Assembly (NCBI RefSeq): GCF_003014485.1
Contig: NZ_PYGA01000002.1
Span: forward strand, 186,001 to 250,000
DNA from: Murinocardiopsis flavida
GTDB taxonomy: Bacteria; Actinomycetota; Actinomycetes; Streptosporangiales; Streptosporangiaceae
Length of the DNA stretch: 64,000 nt
Direction: 5' to 3'
Under the pieces are notes generated by a model. The model saw only the letters and a list, made by a program, of their open reading frames with translations, had not been told where the DNA came from and ran no database searches. Each line of letters opens with the position of its first letter. Position 1 is the stretch's first letter. The translations under genes and the position numbers were made by a program. Shown piece by piece: positions 1-8,541 of this stretch.

Positions 1-633
1 CTGTGGATCCTGCCCGGCATCGTCGCCGTCGTCGCCGGCACCGAGTCCGCCGTCTACGAGACGGTGAGCGCGCGGCTGGACGAAGGGGTCGTGGCGGTGG
101 CCGGAGCGTCGCTGCTGTTCCTGCTGCCCGTGCGGTGGAAGAAGCGGGAGTTCACGCTCACCTGGACCGAGGCGGCCCGCATCGACTGGGGCACGATCCT
201 GCTGTTCGGCACCGGCATCATCTTCGGCTCACTGCTCACCGAGACCGGGCTCGCCGAGACCATCGGCACCGGGTCGGCGTCGATGCTCGGGCTGGGCGGG
301 ACCGTCGCGATCACCGCGTTCGCGGTGGTCCTCGCGATCGTCATCTCCGAGGCCATGAGCAACACCACCGCCGCGTCGGTGGTGGTGCCGATCATCATCC
401 CGATCGCCGTCGCGGCCGACATCAACCCGCTCATCCCGGCGCTCGCGGCGACCTTCGCGGCCTCGTTCGGGTTCATGCTGCCGGTGTCGACACCGCAGAA
501 CGCGGTGGTGTACGGCTCCGGCGTGGTGCCCATCACGAGCATGATCCGCACCGGGTTCTCCTTCGACATCATCGGCGGGATCCTGATTCTGCTCCTGCTC
601 CCGGTGATGGTGGCGGTGGTCGGAATCGGCTGA
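1..633 (+). CDS. SLC13/DASS-family anion permease, C-terminal part (5' end outside window)
   Basis: The reading frame is open from the first base, so this is the last ~210 residues of a longer membrane protein. Hydrophobic helices alternate with short loops. Two family signatures are visible: an SNTTAA stretch (about residues 119-124 of the fragment), like the SNT sodium/carboxylate site of DASS transporters, and a later P-(V)-STPQNAVVYGSG hairpin like the second SNT/TPPNA repeat of CitT/VcINDY proteins. The family imports di- and tricarboxylates or sulfate with Na+. Its position beside a tricarboxylate module suggests a carboxylate substrate, but specificity cannot be read from the fragment. 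Confidence 0.85.
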   Translation: MWILPGIVAVVAGTESAVYETVSARLDEGVVAVAGASLLFLLPVRWKKREFTLTWTEAARIDWGTILLFGTGIIFGSLLTETGLAETIGTGSASMLGLGGTVAITAFAVVLAIVISEAMSNTTAASVVVPIIIPIAVAADINPLIPALAATFAASFGFMLPVSTPQNAVVYGSGVVPITSMIRTGFSFDIIGGILILLLLPVMVAVVGIG

Positions 634-711
634 GGTCCGGCGGGGCGGGCCGCGACCGCGGTACCCGCCCCGCCGCGGCGTCGCCCGACCGCGTGTGCGC
701 GGCGCCGCCCG

Positions 712-1104
712 GTGGCTAGGCTGCCCATTGTGGATCTGCCCCGAGAAGACGCCCTTCTGATGGCGCTGAAGCACGCCGGCGCGACCGGGCGCGGCACCCG
801 CCCGTTCCGGCGCGACCTGCTGCGGATGATCGCGCTGGCCGGGATCATCGAGCTGGCCGAGTCCGCCCCCGAGGCCATCGAGTCCTACACGGTGACCACC
901 TCCGACGGCCGCCGGTTCCAGCTGGGCCCCGACGAGGTCGAGCCGTTCCTGCTGGGCGTGAACGTGGCGCATCATGCGGCGACCGGCGAGCAGCTGAACA
1001 TCGCGGGCGTGCTGGACGAGCTCGCCGAGCAGGACCAGACCGACCGCACCCGCGCGTCGTTGAAGCGCCTGGGCGAGCTCCAGCGCCGCCCCGGCAAGCG
1101 CTGA
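712..1104 (+). CDS. hypothetical protein, 130 aa
   Basis: A soluble, mostly helical protein of about 130 residues starting at GTG 712; a second in-frame GTG at 730 could also be used and would drop six residues. It has no signal peptide, no membrane segment and no motif I recognise. Acidic and basic residues are mixed, and the tail (DRTRASLKRLGELQRRPGKR) is strongly basic. It follows the permease by about 80 bp on the same strand and converges on the citryl-CoA lyase gene. Codon use is typical of the window, which supports a real gene. No function is proposed. Confidence 0.6.
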   Translation: MARLPIVDLPREDALLMALKHAGATGRGTRPFRRDLLRMIALAGIIELAESAPEAIESYTVTTSDGRRFQLGPDEVEPFLLGVNVAHHAATGEQLNIAGVLDELAEQDQTDRTRASLKRLGELQRRPGKR

Positions 1105-1167
1105 CCGCGCCGCCGCCGCCCGGCGCGCCGCGGCCGGGGCCTTTCCCACGATCCCCCGCGGCGCCCG

Positions 1168-2055
1168 TCAGCGGTCGCCGGTGCCGCCCTGGTGCCGCCG
1201 GGTGGGCGGGCCCGTGTAGCCGGGGAGCACGCTGCGGGGCAGCGGGCCCTTGATGCGGGCGCCCTCGCCGGTCTGCTCCCAGGCGTGGGCGAGGATCCCC
1301 ACGGAGCGCGACAGCACGAACAGCCCGCGGCCGAGTTCGGGGGCGAATCCCAGCTCGGCGTAGACGACGGCGGTGGCGCCGTCGATGTTCATGGGGACCG
1401 GGCGGGCCCTGCCCCGGGCGAGGGCCCGTTCGAGCGCCTCGGCCGCTGCGAGCGCCGCGCCGCCGACCAGCCCGTCCGCCGCCGCGTCGGCGATCCGGCG
1501 CAGCAGCGGGTCGCGGCGGGGGTCGTTCGGGTGGAACCGGTGCCCGAAGCCGGGGACGTGCCGCCGCTCGGCGCGGTGCTCGGCGACCACCGCCTCGGCG
1601 GCCTCGTCGGGGTCGGCCCCCGCGGCGGTCCGCCCGGCGATGTCGGCGAGCACGCCCATGCACTGCTGGCCCGCTCCGCCGTGCACGTCGCCGAGCAGGT
1701 TGACGCCGGTGGCGACCGCGTTGTTGAGGCCCACCCCGCAGGTGGCGGCCATGCGCGCCGCGGCGATGGAGGGCGCCTGCGGCCCGTGGTCGACCGACGC
1801 GACCAGCGCGGCCTCCAGCAGGGCGGCGCGCGCGGGGTCGGGTAGTTCGCCGCGCAGCAGCAGCCACACGGTCTCGGCGAAGGTCGCGCCCGCGATGAGG
1901 TCCTGGACGGGGTAGCCGCGGAGTTCGATCTCGCCGGGCGCGATGCGGCTGATGCCGGTGCTCCACCAGCCGGCCACGTCGGCGACCGGCATGGTCGGCT
2001 CCGCGCCGGTCCGCTCTGCCGTGCGGTCGGGCTGCTGCTGTGCTCCGGTGCTCAC
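1168..2055 (-). CDS. citryl-CoA lyase / short citrate-synthase-fold protein
   Basis: A 295-residue member of the citrate synthase superfamily, shorter than true citrate synthases (about 370-430 aa) and in the size range of citryl-CoA lyase-like proteins. The catalytic triad is present: His125 in DVHGGAGQ, His172 in VPGFGHRF and Asp225 in MNIDGAT. GTG 2055 overlaps the TGA of the upstream CoA-transferase as GTGA, so translation is probably coupled. Family members make or cleave citryl-CoA-type thioesters between oxaloacetate and acyl-CoA. Next to a CoA-transferase and opposite tctCBA, cleavage of an imported, CoA-activated tricarboxylate is the favoured role (inference). A 2-methylcitrate or citrate synthase activity is the alternative. 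Confidence 0.8.
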   Translation of the reverse strand: MSTGAQQQPDRTAERTGAEPTMPVADVAGWWSTGISRIAPGEIELRGYPVQDLIAGATFAETVWLLLRGELPDPARAALLEAALVASVDHGPQAPSIAAARMAATCGVGLNNAVATGVNLLGDVHGGAGQQCMGVLADIAGRTAAGADPDEAAEAVVAEHRAERRHVPGFGHRFHPNDPRRDPLLRRIADAAADGLVGGAALAAAEALERALARGRARPVPMNIDGATAVVYAELGFAPELGRGLFVLSRSVGILAHAWEQTGEGARIKGPLPRSVLPGYTGPPTRRHQGGTGDR

Positions 2056-3287
2056 GTCACTCCCTCGCGGGCCAGGCGGTCGATGTCGTCGTCGGTGTAG
2101 CCGAGCTCGCGCAGCAGCGGTCCGGTGTGCTCGCCGAGCAGCGGGGGGCGCGCCGATGGGCGGGCGGGGCCGCCGTCGACCCGGACGCCGCTGCCGAGCA
2201 CCCGCATCGATTCGCCGGGGGCGCCGGGGAAGTCGACCTCGTGGACGAACTCGCGTTCGGCGAGGTGGTCCAGGCGCAGCGCCTCGGCCACTCCGAGGAC
2301 CCGAGCCGCGGGCACCCCCGCGTCGGAGAGCAGCTCCTCCCACTCCAGCGCGGGGCGCGCCGCGAGGGCGTCCTCGATCTCGGCGCGCAGCGCATCGCGG
2401 TTGGCCTTGCGGTCCTCGCGCCCGGCGAAGCGGGGGTCGGCCGGCAGGTCGGGGCGGCCGATGAGCGCGCACAGGGCGGTGAACTGCTGCTGCTTGTTGG
2501 CGGCGATGTTGAGGTCGCCGGACGCGGTGGCGAAGGTGCCCGAGGGTGCGGCGGTGGCGTTCTCGTTGCCCATGGGGGTGGGTTCCAGCCCCGCCAGGAG
2601 GTGGTTGGACGCCGCCCAGCCGAGGGCGGTGAGCGCGGTCTCCAGCATGGACACGTCCAGGAACGCGCCCTGCCCGGTGGACTGGCGGCGCACCAGCGCG
2701 GCGCACACGCCGAACGCGGCGGCGAACCCGCCGAGGGTGTCGGCGACGGGGTACCCGGCGCGCAGCGGGGTTGCGCCCGCGGTGCCGGTCGTGCTCATCA
2801 TGCCGGACAGGCCCTGGATGATCTGGTCGTAGGCGGGGCGGTCGCGCAGCGGTCCGGTCTGGCCGAAACCGGAGACGGCGCAGTACACGAGCCCGGGGTT
2901 GGCGGCCCGCAGCGCGTCCCAGCCGAAGCCGAGCCGCTCCAGCACGCCCGGCCGGAAGTTCTCCAGCAGGACGTCGGCGCCGCGCACCATGCGGGTGAAT
3001 ACCTCGCGCCCGCCCTCGCTCTTGAGGTCGAGGGTGATGGAGCGCTTGCCGCCGTTCTGCGCGAGGAAGGACGCGCCGAGGAGGTCGGCGTTGAGGCCGG
3101 GGTCGCCGCCGAGGCGGCGGGCGAGGTCGCCGCTGCCGGGAACCTCGACCTTGACGACGTCGGCGCCCATCAGCGCGAGCTGGTACCCGGCGAAGGGTCC
3201 GGCGAGCACGTTGGTGAGGTCCAGGACGCGGATGCCGTCGAGCAGCGGGGGGCCGCCCGGGGTTGCTCCGCGGTCTTCGGGTGGCAC
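2052..3287 (-). CDS. family III (CaiB/BaiF/Frc-type) CoA-transferase
   Basis: A 411-residue CaiB/BaiF protein starting at GTG 3287. The N-terminal LLDGIRVLDLTNVLAGPF fold signature, the VKVEVPGSGD loop and the GGKRSITLDLKS motif (residues 79-90) are all present. The catalytic aspartate is Asp154 in RPAYDQIIQGLSG, matching the formyl-CoA transferase nucleophile. These enzymes move CoA between carboxylic acids. The gene sits between an IclR regulator (4 bp gap upstream) and the citryl-CoA lyase (GTGA overlap downstream), so it probably supplies the CoA thioester cleaved by that enzyme. The acceptor acid is not readable from sequence; citrate or a related tricarboxylate is inferred from the divergent tct operon. 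Confidence 0.88.
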   Translation of the reverse strand: MPPEDRGATPGGPPLLDGIRVLDLTNVLAGPFAGYQLALMGADVVKVEVPGSGDLARRLGGDPGLNADLLGASFLAQNGGKRSITLDLKSEGGREVFTRMVRGADVLLENFRPGVLERLGFGWDALRAANPGLVYCAVSGFGQTGPLRDRPAYDQIIQGLSGMMSTTGTAGATPLRAGYPVADTLGGFAAAFGVCAALVRRQSTGQGAFLDVSMLETALTALGWAASNHLLAGLEPTPMGNENATAAPSGTFATASGDLNIAANKQQQFTALCALIGRPDLPADPRFAGREDRKANRDALRAEIEDALAARPALEWEELLSDAGVPAARVLGVAEALRLDHLAEREFVHEVDFPGAPGESMRVLGSGVRVDGGPARPSARPPLLGEHTGPLLRELGYTDDDIDRLAREGVT

Positions 3288-3290
3288 GGC

Positions 3291-4094
3291 TCAGTCCTCC
3301 GTTTCCTGCGGTGCGGCGTCCTGCGGTGCGGCCCCGCCGGGGGGCGGGAACAGGCCGATGTCCGACATGCGGGCGCCGGCCGCGGCGACGGCGCTGACGA
3401 AGCCGGGGATGCACTCGGCGGTGAAGCGCACGGTCGGCCCGCCGAGTGCGATGGCGGCGGTGACGCGGCCCTCGCTGTCGCGCACCGGCGCGGCGATGCC
3501 GGACACGCCGAGTTCCCGCTCGCCGTGGCTGATGGCGTAGCCGTCGCGGGCGGCGGCGGCGACCTGATCGGCGAGCGCCTCCGGGGTGGTGTCGGCTGGG
3601 GCGAGCGCGGCGACGCGGGCGAGCAGCGCCGGGTCGCCGTCCTGGAGCAGGATCTTGCTGGCGGCACCGGCCCACAGCGGGACGGGTTGGCCGACCGGGA
3701 CGTGGTGCCGCAGGTTCTGCGGCCCCTCCTCCTTGGCGACGCACACCCGCGCGGTGGCGCTGCGGACGTAGAGGTTGGCGGTCTCGGCGGTCTCTGCGAC
3801 GAGGCCGCGCATGACGTCGCGCGCCGCGGCGGGCAGCTCCCAGGCGGCGCGGCCCAGCGACGCCCAGCGCAGCAGGCCGGGGCCGGCGCACACATGGCCG
3901 TCGGGGTGGTTCCACAGCAGTCCGCGCAGTTCGAGGGTCGCGACCAGGCGCAGGACGGTGGTCTTGGCCAGTCCGGTCGCGTCGGTGAGCTCGCGGACGG
4001 TGAAGACGCGGTCGGGGCCGTCGAACAGCGCCAGGAGGTCCAGCGCGCGGGTCACACTGCGGACCCCTGTGTCGCCACTGTCGTCGCTCACCAC
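3291..4094 (-). CDS. IclR-family transcriptional regulator
   Basis: A 267-residue IclR protein. Residues about 10-65 form the winged helix-turn-helix (VTRALDLLALF ... GLAKTTVLRLVATLELRGLL) and residues about 85-245 the GAF-like effector domain, with the typical late RDSEGRVTAAIALGGPTVRF strand. Two adjacent GTG codons (4094 and 4091) can start it. It is first in a three-gene minus-strand unit with the CoA-transferase and citryl-CoA lyase, and divergent from tctC. It therefore probably controls both directions in response to a carboxylate. The proline/alanine-rich C-terminal tail (about 20 residues) is not part of the usual fold. Confidence 0.9.
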   Translation of the reverse strand: MVSDDSGDTGVRSVTRALDLLALFDGPDRVFTVRELTDATGLAKTTVLRLVATLELRGLLWNHPDGHVCAGPGLLRWASLGRAAWELPAAARDVMRGLVAETAETANLYVRSATARVCVAKEEGPQNLRHHVPVGQPVPLWAGAASKILLQDGDPALLARVAALAPADTTPEALADQVAAAARDGYAISHGERELGVSGIAAPVRDSEGRVTAAIALGGPTVRFTAECIPGFVSAVAAAGARMSDIGLFPPPGGAAPQDAAPQETED

Positions 4095-4316
4095 AGCTCC
4101 CCCTTCATTGGTCCACTGTGCAGACTATTCGTACCACTCTATGGATAGAACATCTACAGCAACGCCCCTGATGGGCGCCGTGTGATCGACCTTGACAGAA
4201 TCTGTTGTGACCCGCAGCATAGGCGAGGTCGAAAATACGGACCTCGCAGTCCATCAGGCGGACCGCACCTTCGTCCCGGACACCGATCACCCATCCGCCG
4301 CACGGAAGGACCAGCG
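4095..4316. promoter_or_regulatory. divergent IclR/tctC control region
   Basis: About 220 bp separate the two divergent units. A short palindrome TCTAT-GG-ATAGA lies at 4138-4149 and a consensus -35 hexamer TTGACA at 4192-4197, with a weak AGCATA 18 bp downstream (4216-4221) as possible -10 for tctC. The ribosome site GGAAGGA at about 4303-4309 fixes the tctC start at ATG 4317. An in-frame upstream ATG (4182) precedes the promoter elements and lacks a signal peptide, so it was not used. Assignment of the palindrome to IclR is inference. Confidence 0.4.
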
Positions 4317-5312
4317 ATGGCGCAACGACAATTCGCCAGGGCCGCCCGCATCATCGGGGCCGCGGGCGCGGCCGTCGTCATCGGCGCGGCCGTCGTCAAT
4401 GCCGCGACCTCCGACGTCTCCGGCGACGAGGCCCGCAACAACCTCACCCTCATCGTCCCCGCCGCGCCCGGCGGCGGCTGGGACTCCGTTGCGCGCGAAG
4501 GGCAGAACGCGCTGCGCGAGGGCGACGTCGTCGGCAACACCCAGGTGGTCAACGTGCCCGGGGCCGGCGGCACGATCGGCCTGGCGCAGACCATCCGGCG
4601 CGCCGACGACCCCGCGACCCTCATGGTCATGGGCACCGTCATGGTCGGCGGCATCCAGGTCAACGACTCCACCAACACCTTGGAGGACGTCACGCCGATC
4701 GCCCGCCTCGCCGACGACTACGAGGTCATCGTGGTCCCCAAGGACTCCCCCTACAAGGACATGGGCGACCTCGTGGCCGCCTGGGAGAAGGACCCCGGGT
4801 CGATCTCCATCGGCGGCGGCTCGCTCGGCGGCACCGAGCAGCTCCTCGCCGGGATGATCGCCAAGGACCAGGGCATCGACCCCGCCAAGGTCAACTACAT
4901 CCCGTTCCCCGGCGGCGGCGAGGCCCTCACCGCGCTGCTCTCCGGCAGCGTCGACGTCGGCATGTCCACCTACAACGAGTTCGCCGACCAGATCGAGTCC
5001 GGCAACCTGCGCGCACTCGGGGTGTCCGCGGAGAAGCCCATCGACGGCATCGACGCGCCGACGCTCGCCGAGCAGGACATCGACGCGGTGCTGACCAACT
5101 GGCGCGGCGTCATGGCACCACCAGGCATCAGCCGGCGCGAGCGCGCCGAGCTCACCGCGATCGTCGAGGAGATGGTCCGGACACCGGAATGGGAGGACAC
5201 TTTGAAGCGCAACCGGTGGGACGACACCTACCAGTCCGGTGCGGAGTACGAGGCGTTCGTCGACGACGAGATCACCCGGCTCAACGGCCTCATCGACGAC
5301 CTGGGGCTGTAG
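4317..5312 (+). CDS. tctC: tripartite tricarboxylate transporter substrate-binding protein TctC
   Basis: A 331-residue extracytoplasmic binding protein of the Bug/TctC family. An uncleaved or cleavable N-terminal hydrophobic segment (about residues 8-30, after basic RQFARAARI) exports it; no lipobox cysteine is visible, unlike many actinobacterial binding proteins. The mature part opens with the family strand LTLIVPAAPGGGWDSVAR, and the second conserved element IPFPGGGEALTALLSGSVDVG is near residue 200. It captures a carboxylate outside the membrane and passes it to TctAB. The stop codon is immediately followed by the tctB start, so tctC-tctB-tctA form one operon. Confidence 0.93.
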   Translation: MAQRQFARAARIIGAAGAAVVIGAAVVNAATSDVSGDEARNNLTLIVPAAPGGGWDSVAREGQNALREGDVVGNTQVVNVPGAGGTIGLAQTIRRADDPATLMVMGTVMVGGIQVNDSTNTLEDVTPIARLADDYEVIVVPKDSPYKDMGDLVAAWEKDPGSISIGGGSLGGTEQLLAGMIAKDQGIDPAKVNYIPFPGGGEALTALLSGSVDVGMSTYNEFADQIESGNLRALGVSAEKPIDGIDAPTLAEQDIDAVLTNWRGVMAPPGISRRERAELTAIVEEMVRTPEWEDTLKRNRWDDTYQSGAEYEAFVDDEITRLNGLIDDLGL

Positions 5313-5933
5313 ATGGACGCCACCGCACCCGCCACTCCCCCGTCCCCTGACACGCGCCCCCGGCCCGGCGGCTCCTGGCTGACCGGGCGCAGCGAACTCG
5401 CCGTCGCGGCGTTGCTGCTCGCCATGGCCGCGTTCCTCGCCTGGCAGACCGCCACCATGCACGTGCCGCCGGAGACCGAGTTCCCCGGCCCGCGCTTCTT
5501 CCCCGTCCTGGTGACCATCCTCATGACCGCAGCGGGGATCGCGCTGGCGGTGCTGGTCGCGGTCAAGCCGCCCGTTCCGGCGGCCGACGACTCCGCGCCG
5601 CACGAGGCCGAGGCCGAACCGGAGACGAACCTGGGCCACATGGTGCAGGACCAGGCGACCGGCACGCACCCGCAGCATGCGGCCGAGACCATCGACTGGC
5701 GCACCGTCGGCATCGTCGTCGGCGCCCTGGTGGTGTTCATCGTGCTGCTCGAACCGGTCGGCTGGCTGCTGTCCGGAGCGGTGCTGTTCTTCGGCGTCTC
5801 CTACGCGCTGGGCGGGCGCCGCATCGCCCTCGACATCGGCATCGCGCTGGTGTTCTCCTCTGTCGTCCAACTGCTCTTCGTCGGGGCGCTGGGCCTGAAC
5901 CTGCCCGCGGGCATCCTCGGAGGGATCCTGTAA
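5313..5933 (+). CDS. tctB: tripartite tricarboxylate transporter small membrane protein TctB
   Basis: A 206-residue membrane protein starting at the base after the tctC stop. One hydrophobic helix follows residue 28 (SELAVAALLLAMAAFLAWQ), then comes the typical TctB motif FPGPRFFPVLVTILM and a cytoplasmic linker rich in Glu/Ala/His. Two to three further helices form the C-terminal half. This is the small, poorly conserved subunit that pairs with TctA. The linker of about 40 residues is longer than in many homologues. Only 3 bp separate its stop from the tctA start. Confidence 0.92.
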   Translation: MDATAPATPPSPDTRPRPGGSWLTGRSELAVAALLLAMAAFLAWQTATMHVPPETEFPGPRFFPVLVTILMTAAGIALAVLVAVKPPVPAADDSAPHEAEAEPETNLGHMVQDQATGTHPQHAAETIDWRTVGIVVGALVVFIVLLEPVGWLLSGAVLFFGVSYALGGRRIALDIGIALVFSSVVQLLFVGALGLNLPAGILGGIL

Positions 5934-5936
5934 GCC

Positions 5937-7496
5937 ATGGAAGCTCTCGACTCCCTGCTGGTCGGGTTCTCGCACGCGCTGACCCCGACCAACCTCCTGT
6001 GGGCCCTCATCGGCGTGGTGCTGGGCACCGCTGTGGGCGTGCTCCCCGGCCTCGGCTCGGCCATGGCCGTGGCGCTGCTGCTGCCCGTCACCTTCCAGCT
6101 CGACCCCACCGGCGCGTTCATCATGTTCGCCGGCGTGTATTACGGCGGCCTGTTCGGCGACTCCACGACGTCCATCCTGATCAACACGCCCGGCAACTCC
6201 TCGGCGATCGCCACGGCGATCGAGGGGTACAAGATGTCGCTGCGCGGCCGCGCCCCGCAGGCGCTGGCGACGTCGGCGATCGGCGCGTTCCTCGGCGCCA
6301 TCATCTCCACCGCGCTGATCGCGTTCTTCACGCCGACCATCATCGAGGTCGCGTTGCAGTTCGGCCCGGCCGAGTACTTCGCGCTGGCCATGTTCGCGTT
6401 CCTCGCGACCTCGGCGGTGGTGTCGACCTCGCTGATCCGCGGGCTGGTCTCGCTCGCCATCGGGCTGACCATCGCCATGGTCGGCATCGACCAGCAGAGC
6501 GGGGCCGAGCGGTTCACGCTGGGGATCCCCGAGCTGTTCGAGGGGATCAGCGTCGTCACCGTCACGGTCGGGCTGCTGGCGTTCGGCGAGGTCCTGCACG
6601 TCGCCGCCCGCATCCACCGCGACCCGGCCCGCAAGGACACCGTGCGCGGCACCGGGCGCCCGTGGCTGAGCCGCGCCGATGTGCGCCGCACGTTCCCCGC
6701 GTGGCTGCGCGGCGCCGGGTTCGGCATCCCGTTCGGGGTCATCCCGGTGGGCGGGTCGGAGATCCCCACCTTCCTGGCCTACGGCAACGAGAAGCGCATG
6801 GCGAAGCGCCGCGCGGCCCGCAAGGGCACGCCCGACGAGTTCGGCAGCGGCGCGATCGAGGGGGTCGCGGCGCCCGAGGCCGCCGCGAGCGCGACGGCGG
6901 GCACCGCCATGGGCGCCCTGCTGGGCCTGGGGCTGCCGACCTCGGCGACCGCCGCCATCATGCTCGCCGCGTTCCAGCAGTACGGGATGCAGCCCGGCCC
7001 GCTGCTGTTCGAGCGCAACGGCGAGCTGGTGTGGGCGCTGCTGGCGAGCCTGTTCATCGGCAGCGTCATGCTGCTGATCCTGAACCTGCCGTTCGCGCCG
7101 CTGTGGGCCAAGCTGCTGCTGATCCCCAAGAACTACCTGTACGCCGGCATCACGGTCTTCGCGGCCCTGGGCGTCTACGCGGCGAGCTCCTCGGTGGCCG
7201 ACCTGGTCCTGCTGCTCCTGCTGGGGCTGCTCGGCCTGATGATGCGCCGCTACGAGATCCCGCTGGCGCCCGTGCTGATCGCGGTGATCCTCGGCCCGCT
7301 CGCCGAGACCAATCTGCGCCGCGCCCTCACGGAGAACCAGGGCGACCCGTCGGTGCTCGTCGCCAGCGGCATCTCGATCGGCCTGTACGTCGTGATCGTG
7401 CTTGCCGTGGGATTCATGGCGGTGAGCAGGATCCGGGAGCGGCGCATGGAGCGGCGCGCCGCCGAGGCGCCCGCCGACGCGGAACCGCGGGGCTGA
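5937..7496 (+). CDS. tctA: tripartite tricarboxylate transporter large permease TctA
   Basis: A 519-residue, roughly 12-helix permease. Family signatures include [20 protein letters not shown] (about residues 38-57), [19 protein letters not shown] (about 68-88) and, in the second half, [32 protein letters not shown]. Length and order match TctA. With TctB it imports a tri- or dicarboxylate captured by TctC using an ion gradient. The gene ends the operon and is followed within 25 bp by a perfect long hairpin. The substrate is unknown; the divergent CoA-transferase/citryl-CoA lyase pair points to citrate or an analogue. Confidence 0.95.
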   Translation: MEALDSLLVGFSHALTPTNLLWALIGVVLGTAVGVLPGLGSAMAVALLLPVTFQLDPTGAFIMFAGVYYGGLFGDSTTSILINTPGNSSAIATAIEGYKMSLRGRAPQALATSAIGAFLGAIISTALIAFFTPTIIEVALQFGPAEYFALAMFAFLATSAVVSTSLIRGLVSLAIGLTIAMVGIDQQSGAERFTLGIPELFEGISVVTVTVGLLAFGEVLHVAARIHRDPARKDTVRGTGRPWLSRADVRRTFPAWLRGAGFGIPFGVIPVGGSEIPTFLAYGNEKRMAKRRAARKGTPDEFGSGAIEGVAAPEAAASATAGTAMGALLGLGLPTSATAAIMLAAFQQYGMQPGPLLFERNGELVWALLASLFIGSVMLLILNLPFAPLWAKLLLIPKNYLYAGITVFAALGVYAASSSVADLVLLLLLGLLGLMMRRYEIPLAPVLIAVILGPLAETNLRRALTENQGDPSVLVASGISIGLYVVIVLAVGFMAVSRIRERRMERRAAEAPADAEPRG

Positions 7497-7516
7497 CCGC
7501 ACCGAGGCGCGCACGC

Positions 7517-7555
7517 GGCGGGCGGTGCCGGGGGTCCTCCCCGGCACCGCCCGCC
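7517..7555. terminator. perfect 17-bp hairpin between tctA and the SIP gene
   Basis: The arms 7517-7533 and 7539-7555 are exact inverted copies with a 5-nt loop (7534-7538). No U-tract follows, which is usual for actinobacterial terminators. It sits between two convergent genes and would serve both. Confidence 0.75.
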
Positions 7556-7568
7556 GCCGTGTCGGGGG

Positions 7569-8426
7569 CTACCCCTCCGCCATCATCTCCGCGTTCTCGG
7601 CCACCTCGTCGGGGGTGGGGTCGGCGTCCTGCGGCAGGTCGCAGCGCCAGTACCCGGTGAACGCGATCGCGCGCTTCGGCACCGACCGCTCGTTCACCAG
7701 GTGCCGGCGCACCGCGCGGACGCCCGACGCCTCGCCGGCGACCCACGCGTACACCGCGCCGTCGGGGAAGTCCATGGCGCGCACCGCGTCGAGCAGCAGC
7801 CCGGACCGGCCGGGCGGGATGTTGCCGCGGTGCACCCAGCGCACGTCGGCCGCCGCCTCGCTGCTCAGGTCCTGCTCCTCGTCGGGGCCGCTCACCTCGG
7901 CGACCACCCGGACCGGCAGGCCGGCCGGCAGCGCCTCCAGGATCGCGCCGATGGCGGGCAGCGCCGTCTCGTCGCCCACGATGAGCCGCCAGTCGTGCGG
8001 GCCGGGCGTGCGGATGTGGGAGACGGTGGGCCCGAGCATGCCGATGACGTCACCGGGCTCGGCGCGCAGCGCCCACGCCGACGCGGGCCCGCCGTCGCCG
8101 TGCAGCACGAAGTCGATGTCCACCTCGTTGTCGGCCGGGCGGTGGCGGCGGATGGAGTAGGCCCGCATCCACGGCCGCTCCGCCTCGGGCACCGCGAGGT
8201 AGGCCTGGTACCAGCGCATCGTGTCGCCGTCGGCGCCGACCTGCGGGACCACCGGGACGTCCATGCCCGGCTTGCCGAAGAACAGCTTGACCTGCTGGTC
8301 GGGTGCGACGCTGGTGAACCCCGCGAGGTCGCCGCCGAAGCTGATCCGCATCATGTGGGGGGTGACGGCGCGCACCGACGTCACGTGGATCAGCGCGTAG
8401 CGCAACGGATCGGGCATGGAGGGCAC
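7569..8426 (-). CDS. siderophore-interacting protein (FAD/NAD(P)H ferric-siderophore reductase)
   Basis: A 285-residue SIP/ViuB-family flavoprotein. The FAD-binding part (residues about 5-130) contains the family motif RAYSIRRHR (R-x-Y-(S/T)-hR) that contacts FAD, and the C-terminal Rossmann-like part has WRLIVGDETALPAIGAILE, with the closing FTGYWR motif near residue 262. Such enzymes reduce Fe(III)-siderophores in the cytoplasm to release iron. GTG 8426 is preceded by AGGA; an ATG at 8417 is possible. An IdeR/DmdR-like iron box lies about 60 bp upstream, so expression under iron starvation is expected. Confidence 0.93.
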   Translation of the reverse strand: MPSMPDPLRYALIHVTSVRAVTPHMMRISFGGDLAGFTSVAPDQQVKLFFGKPGMDVPVVPQVGADGDTMRWYQAYLAVPEAERPWMRAYSIRRHRPADNEVDIDFVLHGDGGPASAWALRAEPGDVIGMLGPTVSHIRTPGPHDWRLIVGDETALPAIGAILEALPAGLPVRVVAEVSGPDEEQDLSSEAAADVRWVHRGNIPPGRSGLLLDAVRAMDFPDGAVYAWVAGEASGVRAVRRHLVNERSVPKRAIAFTGYWRCDLPQDADPTPDEVAENAEMMAEG

Positions 8427-8486
8427 GCTTCCTACCGGGACGGGACCGCGGGGCCCGGTCGACGCACCCGGCAGCGCGGCACTTAA

Positions 8487-8505
8487 CCAGGACAGCCTAA
8501 CCTAA
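8487..8505 (-). promoter_or_regulatory. iron box (IdeR/DmdR-type operator)
   Basis: Read on the minus strand this is TTAGGTTAGGCTGTCCTGG. The first 12 bases equal the actinobacterial iron-box consensus TTAGGTTAGGCTAACCTAA; the second half is degenerate. It lies upstream of the siderophore-interacting protein. The same left half-site recurs at 51569. Confidence 0.75.
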
Positions 8506-8541
8506 GTACCCGAGGTGCCCGCCAGGGGGCATCCCGGAAGG

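Noticed and set aside
1168-3915. 915-codon minus-strand frame joining the lyase gene to sequence opposite the CoA-transferase and IclR frames
   Set aside because: Only its last 295 codons match a family; the rest is Arg/Pro/Gly shadow of two other real genes. The lyase start was set at GTG 2055.
4287-7547. Very long minus-strand open frame (over 1000 codons) opposite tctCBA
   Set aside because: It is low-complexity His/Asp/Arg/Gln-rich sequence antisense to three well-recognised genes, a normal shadow of GC3-biased coding DNA.
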